A DNA stretch of 36,172 bases, from contig JAFXYD010000058.1 in NCBI GenBank assembly GCA_017541995.1, forward strand, positions 1 through 36,172. The letters are read 5' to 3'. The stretch is from Oscillospiraceae bacterium (lineage in GTDB: Bacteria; Bacillota; Clostridia; Oscillospirales; Oscillospiraceae). The notes beneath the pieces are model-generated. The model was not told the origin of the DNA. It ran no database searches and saw nothing but the letters and a program-made list of their open reading frames with translations. The position numbers and the translations under genes are program-made. Position 1 is the first letter of the stretch, and each line of letters opens with the position of its first letter. Shown piece by piece: positions 15,213-22,291 of this stretch.

Positions 15213-15267
15213 CTTAAAATCCGCCGGTAGCGATACCGTACCGGTTCGACTCCGGTTAGCGGCACCA
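15213..15267 (+). mobile_element. displaced 3' half of tRNA-Leu(UAA): attachment-site scar
   Basis: The stretch starts at CTTAAAA, the anticodon loop of tRNA-Leu with anticodon UAA, and continues as the 3' anticodon strand TCCG. Next come a long variable arm (CGGTA-GCGA-TACCG), a perfect T arm (ACCGG TTCGACT CCGGT), the acceptor strand TAGCGGC and ACCA. The bases before 15,213 do not form an anticodon 5' strand, D arm or matching acceptor strand, so the 5' half is missing. This is what integration in the anticodon loop leaves at the far end of an element. The intact tRNA-Leu gene should lie at the other end, left of the window. Confidence 0.75.
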
Positions 15268-15268
15268 C

Positions 15269-15307
15269 CGACACGTCCAAATCGCAGATTTGGGCGTGTC
15301 GATTTTT
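15269..15307 (+). terminator. intrinsic terminator belonging to the tRNA-Leu locus
   Basis: CGACACGTCCAAATC (15269-15283) pairs with GATTTGGGCGTGTCG (15287-15301), one G-T pair, loop GCA, then ATTTTT. It follows the CCA end by one base, as expected for the original tRNA gene's terminator left on the chromosome side. Confidence 0.8.
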
Positions 15308-15329
15308 CGTTCAGCAGCTCGCTGGCCCG

Positions 15330-15482
15330 ATATACTAAGCCGGCTTTCACGGAGAGAACCGGCCGCGCTCCTCGGGTGAGGCGGCGGGAGCCGGCGGAGG
15401 AAAGCCCGGCTGCGGGAAGGGAAGAAGGAAGGCAGTTCAGCGGCCCTGTGCGGGCCGACCTGGACTGCCTTCCTGTTTTTTT
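15330..15482 (+). ncRNA. possible structured transcript ending in a strong terminator
   Basis: The stretch is very GC-rich and self-complementary (GCCGGCT/AGCCGGC-type pairings) and carries AGGAAAGCCCGGC. It ends in a long hairpin: AGGAAGGCAGTTCAG (15426-15440) against CTGGACTGCCTTCCT (15460-15474), with an inner CGGCCC/GGGCCG stem, followed by T7 (15476-15482). A TATACT box lies at about 15,335 without a good -35. The terminator is clear and no plus-strand gene precedes it, so a small RNA is possible; alternatively it only terminates read-through or, on the minus strand, follows the nitroreductase gene. Confidence 0.35.
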
Positions 15483-15495
15483 GCGGGCGAACGCC

Positions 15496-16011
15496 TCAGA
15501 CTCTGTAAATATAATCCGCTTTTCTGGGAGCGGGCGGGTTGGCGGGCTTGGCCGCGTAGCCCAGGATCAGATTTCCGATGCCCTCATAATTTCCCTGGAT
15601 GCCAAGCTGCTTCAGAATAGCCTTTCCTTCCTCGCTCTCAAACTCCTCCTTGGCCCGGTGGATCCAGCAGCTGGCCACGCCCAGATCCGCCGCGGCGTTC
15701 ATCAGATTGCCCAGCACCAGGCTGCCGTCGCAGAGGTAAGTCGGGATATCCTTGTTGGCCAGCACCACCAGCAGCTCCGGGGCGCCGTAGAAGGGGTCGA
15801 TGTCCATGCCCATGGCGGCGGCGTTCAGCTTCCGCAGCCTGGCCCGAATCTCCGGGTCCCGGATCACCAGGATGATGGGGGACTGCTTGCCCATGCCGGT
15901 GGCGGCATAGGTGCCGGCCTCCAGGATGGCGTTCAGCTTTTCCTCCTCCACGTGCTCGGGCAGATAGGCCCGGCAGCTCCGCCGGGTTTTCAGAACGGTT
16001 AAGGTTTCCAT
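15496..16011 (-). CDS. nitroreductase family flavoprotein
   Basis: A 171-residue FMN-dependent oxidoreductase from the ATG at 16011, with AGGAGG upstream. The N-terminus has the family start LKTRRSCRAYLPE with the FMN-binding arginines. The middle reads APELLVVLANKD and VLGNLMNAAADLGVASCWIHRA, and the C-terminus 'IGNLILGYAAKP' is typical. Such proteins reduce nitro compounds, quinones or similar acceptors with NAD(P)H, and many have unknown natural substrates. A possible promoter (TTGATT, 17 bases, TATTTT) lies 60 bases upstream on the same strand. The gene is downstream of an HxlR regulator on the same strand and may belong to its redox-stress regulon. Confidence 0.85.
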   Translation of the reverse strand: METLTVLKTRRSCRAYLPEHVEEEKLNAILEAGTYAATGMGKQSPIILVIRDPEIRARLRKLNAAAMGMDIDPFYGAPELLVVLANKDIPTYLCDGSLVLGNLMNAAADLGVASCWIHRAKEEFESEEGKAILKQLGIQGNYEGIGNLILGYAAKPANPPAPRKADYIYRV

Positions 16012-16139
16012 GCGTAATCCTCCTAAAATAAAATAATTGTTGTAAAACGCGGAATCAAAGGGAAGCTTTGCCGCGGCTGGACCCGGGGCCGCCTGGGGCG
16101 GCAGAGTCCCCGCCGCACAGCGGGGCCTGCCGCGCAGGC

Positions 16140-16493
16140 TCACGCTCCGCCGGGCTCCTTCATCTGGGCGATATACGCCTTGCCCCAGGCCTCCATGGCG
16201 GCGATGACCGGATGAAACTGTCTGCCGATCTCGGTCAGGGAATACTCCACCCGGGGCGGGATCGCCTCGTACTGCACCCGCCTGACCAGGCCGTAGTCCT
16301 CCAGGGCCTTGAGCTGCGCGGACAGGGTGGCGTGGGTCATTTTCGGCATCTTCCGGAGCAGCTCGTTGAAACGGGTGGGCCCGTCCTCCAAATAGAGCAG
16401 GATCAGCACCGCCCACTTGCCGGAAATCAGACTTTGGGCCGTGGCGTAGGGGCATTTGCCGAAGCGCTCCTCCAGGGTGCTCTGCGACGCCAT
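16140..16493 (-). CDS. HxlR family transcriptional regulator
   Basis: A 117-residue winged-helix protein. It carries the family's conserved cysteine at C14 in GKCPYATAQ, then ISGKWAVLILLYL, the recognition region FNELLRKMPKMTHATLSAQL and the wing 'YEAIPPRVEYSLTEIGRQF'. HxlR proteins of this type sense electrophiles or reactive oxygen through that cysteine and control flavin oxidoreductases. The start codon overlaps the stop of the upstream PPOX-like gene by one base, so the two are co-translated. The family is certain; the inducer is not known. Confidence 0.9.
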   Translation of the reverse strand: MASQSTLEERFGKCPYATAQSLISGKWAVLILLYLEDGPTRFNELLRKMPKMTHATLSAQLKALEDYGLVRRVQYEAIPPRVEYSLTEIGRQFHPVIAAMEAWGKAYIAQMKEPGGA

Positions 16494-16894
16494 CAGACGT
16501 CGAACTCCTCTTTCAGATCCAGCATCCCGCGGATCTCGGCGTGGCCGTCCTCCAGATAGAACAGCCCCATCTCCCAGCCGTTCTTGTCATAGAGGGCCAT
16601 GATCTGCGGCATGGCCTCCCGGACCTTTGCCAGCAGTCCCTCGTCCTTTACGACCTTCGCCCTTCCGTCATAGCGCAGAAACTCTCCGCCCTTGAGCGCC
16701 AGAACCTCCACCCTGGGATTGGCGCTCAGCTGGCGGAACACGTTCTTGAAGGTGCCGCATCCGAAATACAGCCTGTCCCCCACCAGCATCTGGAAGCCGA
16801 AGGGACGGCCCTTGGGCTGATCGCCGTCGGTGGTCAGAAAAAAGAAAGTCTGTGCCGCGTTCAGAAATTCGTGGATTTTTGCTGCGTTGTTCAT
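16493..16894 (-). CDS. pyridoxamine 5'-phosphate oxidase-like flavin-binding protein
   Basis: A 133-residue split-barrel protein with the typical start KIHEFLNAAQTFFFLTTDGD, then PKGRPFGFQML and LYFGCGTFKNVFRQL. The last section (FLRYDGRAKVV, 'MALYDKNGWEMGLFYLEDG') completes the barrel. Proteins of this group bind FMN or F420-like cofactors and reduce or detoxify small molecules. It is too short and lacks the C-terminal part of a true PdxH. It is the first gene of a two-gene operon with the HxlR regulator, under a promoter at 16,934-16,962. Confidence 0.85.
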   Translation of the reverse strand: MNNAAKIHEFLNAAQTFFFLTTDGDQPKGRPFGFQMLVGDRLYFGCGTFKNVFRQLSANPRVEVLALKGGEFLRYDGRAKVVKDEGLLAKVREAMPQIMALYDKNGWEMGLFYLEDGHAEIRGMLDLKEEFDV

Positions 16895-16933
16895 TGTTCG
16901 TTCTCCTTTCGGTCATTTTATTGAACTGCTTTA

Positions 16934-16962
16934 ATTATACGACTGTTTTCCCCATTGCGCAA
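16934..16962 (-). promoter_or_regulatory. promoter of the PPOX-hxlR operon
   Basis: On the minus strand TTGCGC (16962-16957), 17 bases, then a perfect TATAAT (16939-16934), about 40 bases upstream of the PPOX start codon. HxlR autoregulation through this region is expected but no clear dyad was picked out. Confidence 0.65.
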
Positions 16963-17091
16963 GTACGATTTTTTGTGATACCGAGTATCGCGGAGAATAC
17001 CGCGGACCGGCTCCGCCCTTCGAAACCCGTCTGCTGCGGCGCGCCGGGACGCCGGCGCAGCCCTTTTCCGGGGCGGGCGCGGAGATATGTA

Positions 17092-17120
17092 TTGCAATCG
17101 TCCGCTTGAGCCTGTATAAT
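17092..17120 (+). promoter_or_regulatory. promoter of the flavodoxin-phosphatase operon
   Basis: TTGCAA (17092-17097), 17 bases, then a perfect TATAAT (17115-17120), 52 bases before the ATG at 17173. It is divergent from the PPOX promoter; the two are separated by a GC-rich stretch with no gene. Confidence 0.65.
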
Positions 17121-17172
17121 AATACCATCACGCAGAGACGGAATTGCGCAATTGCGTTGGAGGGGAAAGAGG

Positions 17173-17826
17173 ATGAAAACGATCATACTAAACGGCAGCC
17201 CCAGGAAGAACTGGAACACGGCGCTGCTGCTGCAGGAGGCCCGGAGGGGGGCGGAGTCGGCGGGCGCGGAGACGGAGTACGTCGAGCTGTTTGATCTCTC
17301 CTACACCGGCTGCCGCTCCTGTATGGCCTGCAAGCGGAAGGGCGGAGCGCGCTGCAAATGCTTCTGGAAGGACGATCTGTCTCCGCTGCTGGACCGGATC
17401 TTTGCCGCCGACGCTCTGATTCTGGGCTCCCCCATCTATCTGGGGGACGTGACCAGCCAGGTTCACGGCCTCATGGAGCGGCTGCGCTTCTGCACCCTGT
17501 CCTACGACGACTATTCCAACTACTTCACCGGCCGGGTCAACGTGGGCCTCATTCTGACCATGAACGCCTCGAAGGCCTACTATCGGCTTGCCTACCGGAA
17601 GAAGGCGGAGGAGCTGGCCGGGAGCTTCCGGGCGCTGAACGGCTCGGTGGAAATCCTGCCCTGCTGCGATACGCTCCAGGTTGCGGATTACAGCCGCTAC
17701 GACATGGCGAGCTTCAGCGAGGCCCACAAGAGAGCGTCCCGGGAAAAGCAGTTCCCCAGGGATTTGGCGGAGGCCTTCCGGATGGGAGCGAGGCTGAGCG
17801 GAGGGAAAGAAAATGCGGAAGGCTGA
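17173..17826 (+). CDS. NAD(P)H-dependent FMN reductase / flavodoxin-like protein
   Basis: A 217-residue flavodoxin-fold protein. It starts KTIILNGSPRKNWNTALLLQ, the phosphate-binding loop for FMN. CRSCMACKRKGGARCKC follows at residues 50-66, a cysteine cluster found in iron-sulfur flavoproteins (C-x2-C-x2-C...C). The second FMN loop is ILGSPIYLGDVTSQVHGLMERL. The cysteine spacing suggests an Fe-S cluster between flavins, with electron transfer from ferredoxin or NADH. The ATG is preceded by AAAGAGG. The next gene overlaps its end by 14 bases, tying it to a signalling phosphatase, an unusual pairing. Confidence 0.82.
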   Translation: MKTIILNGSPRKNWNTALLLQEARRGAESAGAETEYVELFDLSYTGCRSCMACKRKGGARCKCFWKDDLSPLLDRIFAADALILGSPIYLGDVTSQVHGLMERLRFCTLSYDDYSNYFTGRVNVGLILTMNASKAYYRLAYRKKAEELAGSFRALNGSVEILPCCDTLQVADYSRYDMASFSEAHKRASREKQFPRDLAEAFRMGARLSGGKENAEG

Positions 17827-19654
17827 AAAGAAGCAAGCCGGAGGCTCCGGAAGGGAGCGGGAGATTTCCCTTTCCCTGAAGCTGAATACCCTGATCGCGG
17901 TGATCATTCTGATCGTATCCGCGGTGCTGGTGACCATCAGCTATGATTCCTTCTCGAAAACCGCGTATATCCCCTATACCGAAAAGCTCCTGGAGGCGGA
18001 AAAGCGCCTGACAGACAGCACGGAGGATCCCCTGAGCGACGTGGTATTGCTCTACCGGACCACGGAGCTTCCGGGCTTCGACGAGGCCCGCAGCGAAACG
18101 GTGCGGACCCAGGATCCCAACGCGCTGAACGAGTTTCTGCTCCAATACGGGGTCGAACCGAAAACGGGACGTCTGACCAGGGTGGAGGAGCTGATGAAGC
18201 CCATTGTGGATGAAGACGGCAACGTGCACATGGCGGACGCCATCGACATGACGCAGTACTGGAACAACCTGGGCCTGGGGCTGACCTATTTCGTTTCCGA
18301 CCTGGGCATCACCCGGATCCAGATTGTGGTGGAGCGGGAAACCGGGGGATACCTGGAACTGCTGAAGATGGGCGGATCCATGGACAGCTTCATGGGCACC
18401 ACGATTCTGAGCTACGGCAATAAAACGGAGCACGCAGAGGCCGTGGAGCGGTATCTCGCGCAAAAGGAGCACAAGCCCTTCTTCCTTTCGGTGGAGGACC
18501 GGACCGAGCTGGTCCAGGTCACGCCGATGGAGCGGGACGGGCTTCGCTTCTATCTGATCTTCTCCGCCGACGTCACCGCCACCGAGGAGGCCCAGACCGC
18601 CTTCCTGCGGCGGAGCCTGCTGCTGGTGGGCCTGATGACCGTGGCAGCCATTACGGTCATGGTCTTTCTCCTGCGCCGCATGACCGTAAAGCCCTTGAAG
18701 GCGCTGACGCGGGCCGCGACGAATTTCGCGGCCGGCGGCGAGGGGGTCCGCCGGGAGGAAATCGCGGAGCTGGATATCCGCAGCAAGGACGAGATCGGCA
18801 CCCTCTACCGGGAGATCCGCTCCATGCAAGGCCGCATCATCGACAGCACGGAGCGCATCACCCGGATGACCGCGGAGAAGCAGCGCATCAGCACGGAGCT
18901 GGAGCTGGCGACCCGCATCCAGACGGACATGCTGCCCAACGTCTTCCCGCCCTTCCCGGAGCGGAAGGAATTTGACGTATACGCCCTCATGGACCCGGCA
19001 AAGGAGGTGGGGGGCGATTTCTACGACTTCTTCCTGGTGGACGAGGACCATCTGGCCCTGGTGATCGCGGACGTCTCCGGCAAGGGCGTTCCCGCGGCCC
19101 TGTTTATGATGATCTCCAAGATCATGGTGCAGGATCGGGTAAAGTCCGGCCTGTCTCCGGCCCAGGCGCTGCGGCAGGTCAACGAGGCGATTCTGGAGAA
19201 CAACAGCGAGGACATGTTCGTCACCGTCTGGCTGGGCGTGCTGGAGCTCTCCACCGGGAAGCTCACCGCCGCCAACGCGGGGCATGAGTACCCCGTTGTG
19301 ATGGAGCCCGGCGGGAGCTTCACCCTGTTCAAGGACCCCCACGGTTTTGTGGTGGGGGCCATGCCGGGAATGAAGTACCGGGAGTATGAGCTGCGTCTGG
19401 CCCCCGGGGCCAAGCTCTTCGTCTACACCGACGGGGTGCCGGAGGCCGCCAACGAGGAGGCGGAGCTGTTTGGAACCGCGCGGCTCCAGGCGGCGCTGAA
19501 CGACGCCGCGGCGGGGACGCCGGAGCAGATCCTGCGGCAGGTCCGGGCGGCAGTGGACGCCTTTGTGGGCCGGGCGGAGCAGTTCGACGATCTGACCATG
19601 CTCTGCCTGGAGTATCGGGGAACGGAGGCGCAGCCCTCGCGGCAGGAAGCTTGA
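17813..19654 (+). CDS. membrane SpoIIE/RsbU-type PP2C phosphatase with HAMP domain
   Basis: A 613-residue membrane signalling protein. One transmembrane helix lies at 24-44 (LNTLIAVIILIVSAVLVTIS), an extracellular sensor region at about 45-265, a second helix at 268-287, a HAMP linker at 288-345, and a short helical stretch (TELELATRIQTDMLP). The PPM catalytic domain spans 375-602. Metal-binding aspartates are seen in EVGGDFYDF (about D402), IADVSGKG (D420), YTDG (D540) and FDDLTM (D592). Proteins of this kind dephosphorylate anti-anti-sigma (STAS) proteins to turn on a partner-switching sigma response. No STAS or RsbW-like kinase gene is nearby, so its substrate is elsewhere. The sensor region matches no domain I know. 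Confidence 0.88.
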   Translation: MRKAEKKQAGGSGREREISLSLKLNTLIAVIILIVSAVLVTISYDSFSKTAYIPYTEKLLEAEKRLTDSTEDPLSDVVLLYRTTELPGFDEARSETVRTQDPNALNEFLLQYGVEPKTGRLTRVEELMKPIVDEDGNVHMADAIDMTQYWNNLGLGLTYFVSDLGITRIQIVVERETGGYLELLKMGGSMDSFMGTTILSYGNKTEHAEAVERYLAQKEHKPFFLSVEDRTELVQVTPMERDGLRFYLIFSADVTATEEAQTAFLRRSLLLVGLMTVAAITVMVFLLRRMTVKPLKALTRAATNFAAGGEGVRREEIAELDIRSKDEIGTLYREIRSMQGRIIDSTERITRMTAEKQRISTELELATRIQTDMLPNVFPPFPERKEFDVYALMDPAKEVGGDFYDFFLVDEDHLALVIADVSGKGVPAALFMMISKIMVQDRVKSGLSPAQALRQVNEAILENNSEDMFVTVWLGVLELSTGKLTAANAGHEYPVVMEPGGSFTLFKDPHGFVVGAMPGMKYREYELRLAPGAKLFVYTDGVPEAANEEAELFGTARLQAALNDAAAGTPEQILRQVRAAVDAFVGRAEQFDDLTMLCLEYRGTEAQPSRQEA

Positions 19655-19685
19655 GGCAAAAAAAGAATGCCCGGAGGCCCTTTTT

Positions 19686-19720
19686 CCCGGGAGCGTGTAA
19701 TGGTTTTGTACGCCCCCGGG
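19686..19720. terminator. GC-rich hairpin after the phosphatase gene
   Basis: CCCGGGAGCG (19686-19695) pairs with CGCCCCCGGG (19711-19720), one mismatch, with a T-rich loop. No T-run follows, so terminator function is possible but not certain. Confidence 0.5.
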
Positions 19721-19815
19721 TGTAGAATGGGGCTAAAGCCACGGGAAAGCCGCCGCTCCGCTCCCCGGAAGCGGCGTCCCGGTCAAGGGCGCTTGTAGAT
19801 CAGAGAGGAAAGAGA

Positions 19816-21600
19816 GTGAGCGATATGCCGAAAAAAGACGCAAAGCCCATCGTGCCGAAGAACGCGACTGTGGAGCAGGCCGGTCTGCATCTGGCGGCCC
19901 AGCTGGCCCGAGGCATGCGGAAGGACGGAAAAATCGGCCCGGATTACCAGCTGTATCTGGACTTTTTCGATTCCATCCAGGCCCGTGCCGAGGAGGAACG
20001 GCTGCGGGAGAGCCGAAATGCCTCCAAAAACGGCGCGCTGCCGGAGGATCTCCGCGTGCCGCGGAAGGATCAGTCCCCCACCTGGTATACCCGTGTGGCC
20101 GCGCTGCAGAGCCGCCGCACCGGCCTGGACATACGGATCCGGAACCTGGCCGAGGCGCTCCACAAGGGCGACGCCCAAAAGGCAAAGACGGATCTGAGCA
20201 GCCTGACCAAGGAGCTGGGCTTCTTCGCCCAGGAATATGCCAACTACATGGCTTCAGCCGGACCGGAGCTGATGAACCGGCACCCGGAGCTGCAGCGCTT
20301 TACGGAGCTCTGGGAGAACGGGAGCTTCCGGGAGGGCAAGGAGGTGGAGCAGGTTCTGAACTCCGCCCTGGAGGCTGCCTCGAAGGAGGGGGAGTCCGCG
20401 CCGCCGGAGGAGGAGCGGAAGCCCATCGCGGCGGAGCCCGGGGAGGAAAAAGCCCCGGAGGACGAGCTGGAGCAGAACTTCAACATCAACGACTTTCAGA
20501 TTGAGAACGAGCGGAAAAAGAAGGCGGGGGAGCGCTTCCAGGCCCACATCACCCACGACCTCTACAGCCCGGGCTGGCACAGCTACGAGGGCATCCTGGG
20601 GGACTGCGCCGAGAAGGCCAAGGGCGCCGAGCGGGAAAGGCTGGAGAAGCTGCTGGCCATAGCGCTGACCGCCGCCCAGTTCCGGCGGGACGGCGTGCCG
20701 CTGGACGAAATCCAGATCAAAAATTCGGCGGAGGATCTGGAGTTCAGCGACGGCTTCGCCGCCATGGTGCAGAACACGGCGTATATCAAGGACGTGCTCA
20801 GCAAACCCGAGCGGATCAACGAGACCCTGGATACCTTCCTGCGGGAGCGGAAGCTGGATCAGGAGGGGAAGCCGGAGCGTCAGAGCTACGACGAATATCT
20901 GCGGCGGCACACCTGGCCCAACGTGCCGGAGGGACGGGAGAAGGAATATCTGGCCAAGGCCATTGCCGCCCACCGTCTGGCCTCCAGCGGCACCCCCTTT
21001 GATCTCAGCGAGATCCGCAGCGACGCCAGGCTGATCGAAAAGCAGAGCTCCTTCAAGCAGATGACCGAGACGGATTCCAACCGCAGCAAGGGAGAGGCCA
21101 AGCTTCGGCGCTGGCTTTACCGGGAGAACCTGCAGCCGGCCAGCCAGGAGCTGGCGCTGCGGCGCAGGTATAAGATCAGGGTCAACCGGGAGGAGCCCCA
21201 GGACAGATCCATCAAGTCCTGGGCCGGGTATCGGCGGATGCACACCGGCCAGAATATCCCGGTCAACGCCACCCAGGCCCAGAAGCGCCTGTATCTGGCA
21301 AAGGCCGCAGTCGCGGTTCGGGGCATGGCGGATGACCAGCCCTTCTCCGTGAAGGCAGCCCGCAAGCAGGCCGAGCGGTTGATGAAAAACAAGTATTTCC
21401 AGGCGGCGACCAAGGATCCGGAGAAGCTCTCCCGGATCCTGGAAAGCGGCAAAATCACCGAGATCTTTGAGGAAATGTCCACGGCGCGCCGGGAGCTTCT
21501 GGGACGCAAGAAGCCCGCGGCAGACGTGAGCGTGCCCAGCTATCAGGGGCGGCAAAATCCCGATCAGCAGCCCACAGAGCTGGGAAGTCTGGGCATCTGA
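19816..21600 (+). CDS. unrecognised 594-residue helical protein with three internal repeats
   Basis: The GTG start at 19816 is seven bases after AGGAAAGAG-like sequence; an ATG at 19825 is further away. The product is highly charged, soluble, without signal peptide or membrane segment. Residues 1-190 form one helical region, 191-220 an acidic proline-rich linker, and 250-555 three related units of about 80-90 residues (starting near 254, 358 and 469). Each has an aromatic start, a block like 'EREYLAKAIAAHRL', a PF/PL turn (VPLDEI, TPFDLSEI, QPFSVKAA) and a final aromatic helix. The C-terminus is polar and unstructured. I do not recognise the family; a scaffolding or host-interaction protein is possible. 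It stands alone, between terminators. Confidence 0.75.
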   Translation: MSDMPKKDAKPIVPKNATVEQAGLHLAAQLARGMRKDGKIGPDYQLYLDFFDSIQARAEEERLRESRNASKNGALPEDLRVPRKDQSPTWYTRVAALQSRRTGLDIRIRNLAEALHKGDAQKAKTDLSSLTKELGFFAQEYANYMASAGPELMNRHPELQRFTELWENGSFREGKEVEQVLNSALEAASKEGESAPPEEERKPIAAEPGEEKAPEDELEQNFNINDFQIENERKKKAGERFQAHITHDLYSPGWHSYEGILGDCAEKAKGAERERLEKLLAIALTAAQFRRDGVPLDEIQIKNSAEDLEFSDGFAAMVQNTAYIKDVLSKPERINETLDTFLRERKLDQEGKPERQSYDEYLRRHTWPNVPEGREKEYLAKAIAAHRLASSGTPFDLSEIRSDARLIEKQSSFKQMTETDSNRSKGEAKLRRWLYRENLQPASQELALRRRYKIRVNREEPQDRSIKSWAGYRRMHTGQNIPVNATQAQKRLYLAKAAVAVRGMADDQPFSVKAARKQAERLMKNKYFQAATKDPEKLSRILESGKITEIFEEMSTARRELLGRKKPAADVSVPSYQGRQNPDQQPTELGSLGI

Positions 21601-21606
21601 GCCCAG

Positions 21607-21653
21607 GCAGCAGGGCTCCGGAGCGAGGCTCCGGGGCCCTGCTTGCGATTTTT
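21607..21653 (+). terminator. strong intrinsic terminator
   Basis: GCAGCAGGGCTCCGG and CCGGGGCCCTGCTTGC form a long stem closed by a small loop around AGCGAG, followed by GATTTTT. It ends the transcript of the 594-residue protein gene seven bases after its stop. Confidence 0.8.
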
Positions 21654-21736
21654 GAAAAAAACAGAACAGAATCCCGCACATCCCGGGCTGTTTTGCGTCT
21701 ATACAGGTGAAAGGACCTTTCAAAGGAGGTGGCCCC

Positions 21737-22291
21737 ATGGAGGACGCCGGAATCATCACGCTCTTCGAGCAGCGAAACCAGGAGGCCGTCAGCGAGATCA
21801 GCCGGAAATACGGAGGCTACTGCCAGACCATCGCCGGGAATCTGCTGCCCCGGGAGGACGCGGAGGAGTGCGTCAACGACGCCTGGCTCCGGGCCTGGGA
21901 GAGCATACCCCCCGCCAAGCCCCAGTGCCTGCGGGCCTTCCTGGGAAAGATCACCCGCCGCCTGGCCATCAGCCGCTGGCGGAGCCTCCAGGCGCAGAAG
22001 CGGGGCGGAGGCATGAGCCTGCTGCTCTCGGAGCTGGAGGACTGCCTGCCGGATCCCAGAGGCGTGGAGGAGACGGTGGAGACCAGAACCCTTTCCCGGC
22101 TGATGTCGGACTGGCTTCGGGCCCTGCCCCGGGAGGACCGGGTGCTGTTTCTGCGGCGCTACTGGTACGGGACGACGGTGAAGGAGCTGGCGGCGGAGCT
22201 CGGCTGCACGGAAAACCAAATGGCCCAGCGGATGCGGAAGCTCCGGGTCGCGCTGCGGCTGCGATTGGAACAGGAGGGAATCTCAATATGA
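21737..22291 (+). CDS. ECF-type RNA polymerase sigma factor
   Basis: A 184-residue sigma-70 family protein from the ATG at 21737, with AAAGGAGG upstream. Region 2 is seen in LLPREDAEECVNDAWLRAWE (about residues 36-55) and the -10-binding FLGKITRRLAISRWR. Region 4 is LPREDRVLFLRRYWYGTTVK then ELAAELGCTENQMAQRMRKL. A 7-bp inverted repeat, TGAAAGG-A-CCTTTCA (21708-21722), lies just before the ribosome binding site and may regulate translation or transcription. The next gene overlaps by four bases (ATGA) and encodes a membrane protein, the normal position of its anti-sigma factor. Confidence 0.9.
   Translation: MEDAGIITLFEQRNQEAVSEISRKYGGYCQTIAGNLLPREDAEECVNDAWLRAWESIPPAKPQCLRAFLGKITRRLAISRWRSLQAQKRGGGMSLLLSELEDCLPDPRGVEETVETRTLSRLMSDWLRALPREDRVLFLRRYWYGTTVKELAAELGCTENQMAQRMRKLRVALRLRLEQEGISI

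Noticed and set aside
15130-15267. A complete tRNA gene upstream of the T arm
   Set aside because: No D arm or anticodon 5' strand can be formed; GGCGCTA near 15175 matches the acceptor strand only partly and at a wrong context, so only the 3' half is called.
15376-15482. Possible RNase P RNA fragment (AGGAAAGCCCGG resembles its conserved core)
   Set aside because: Only a dozen bases match and the other conserved parts are absent.
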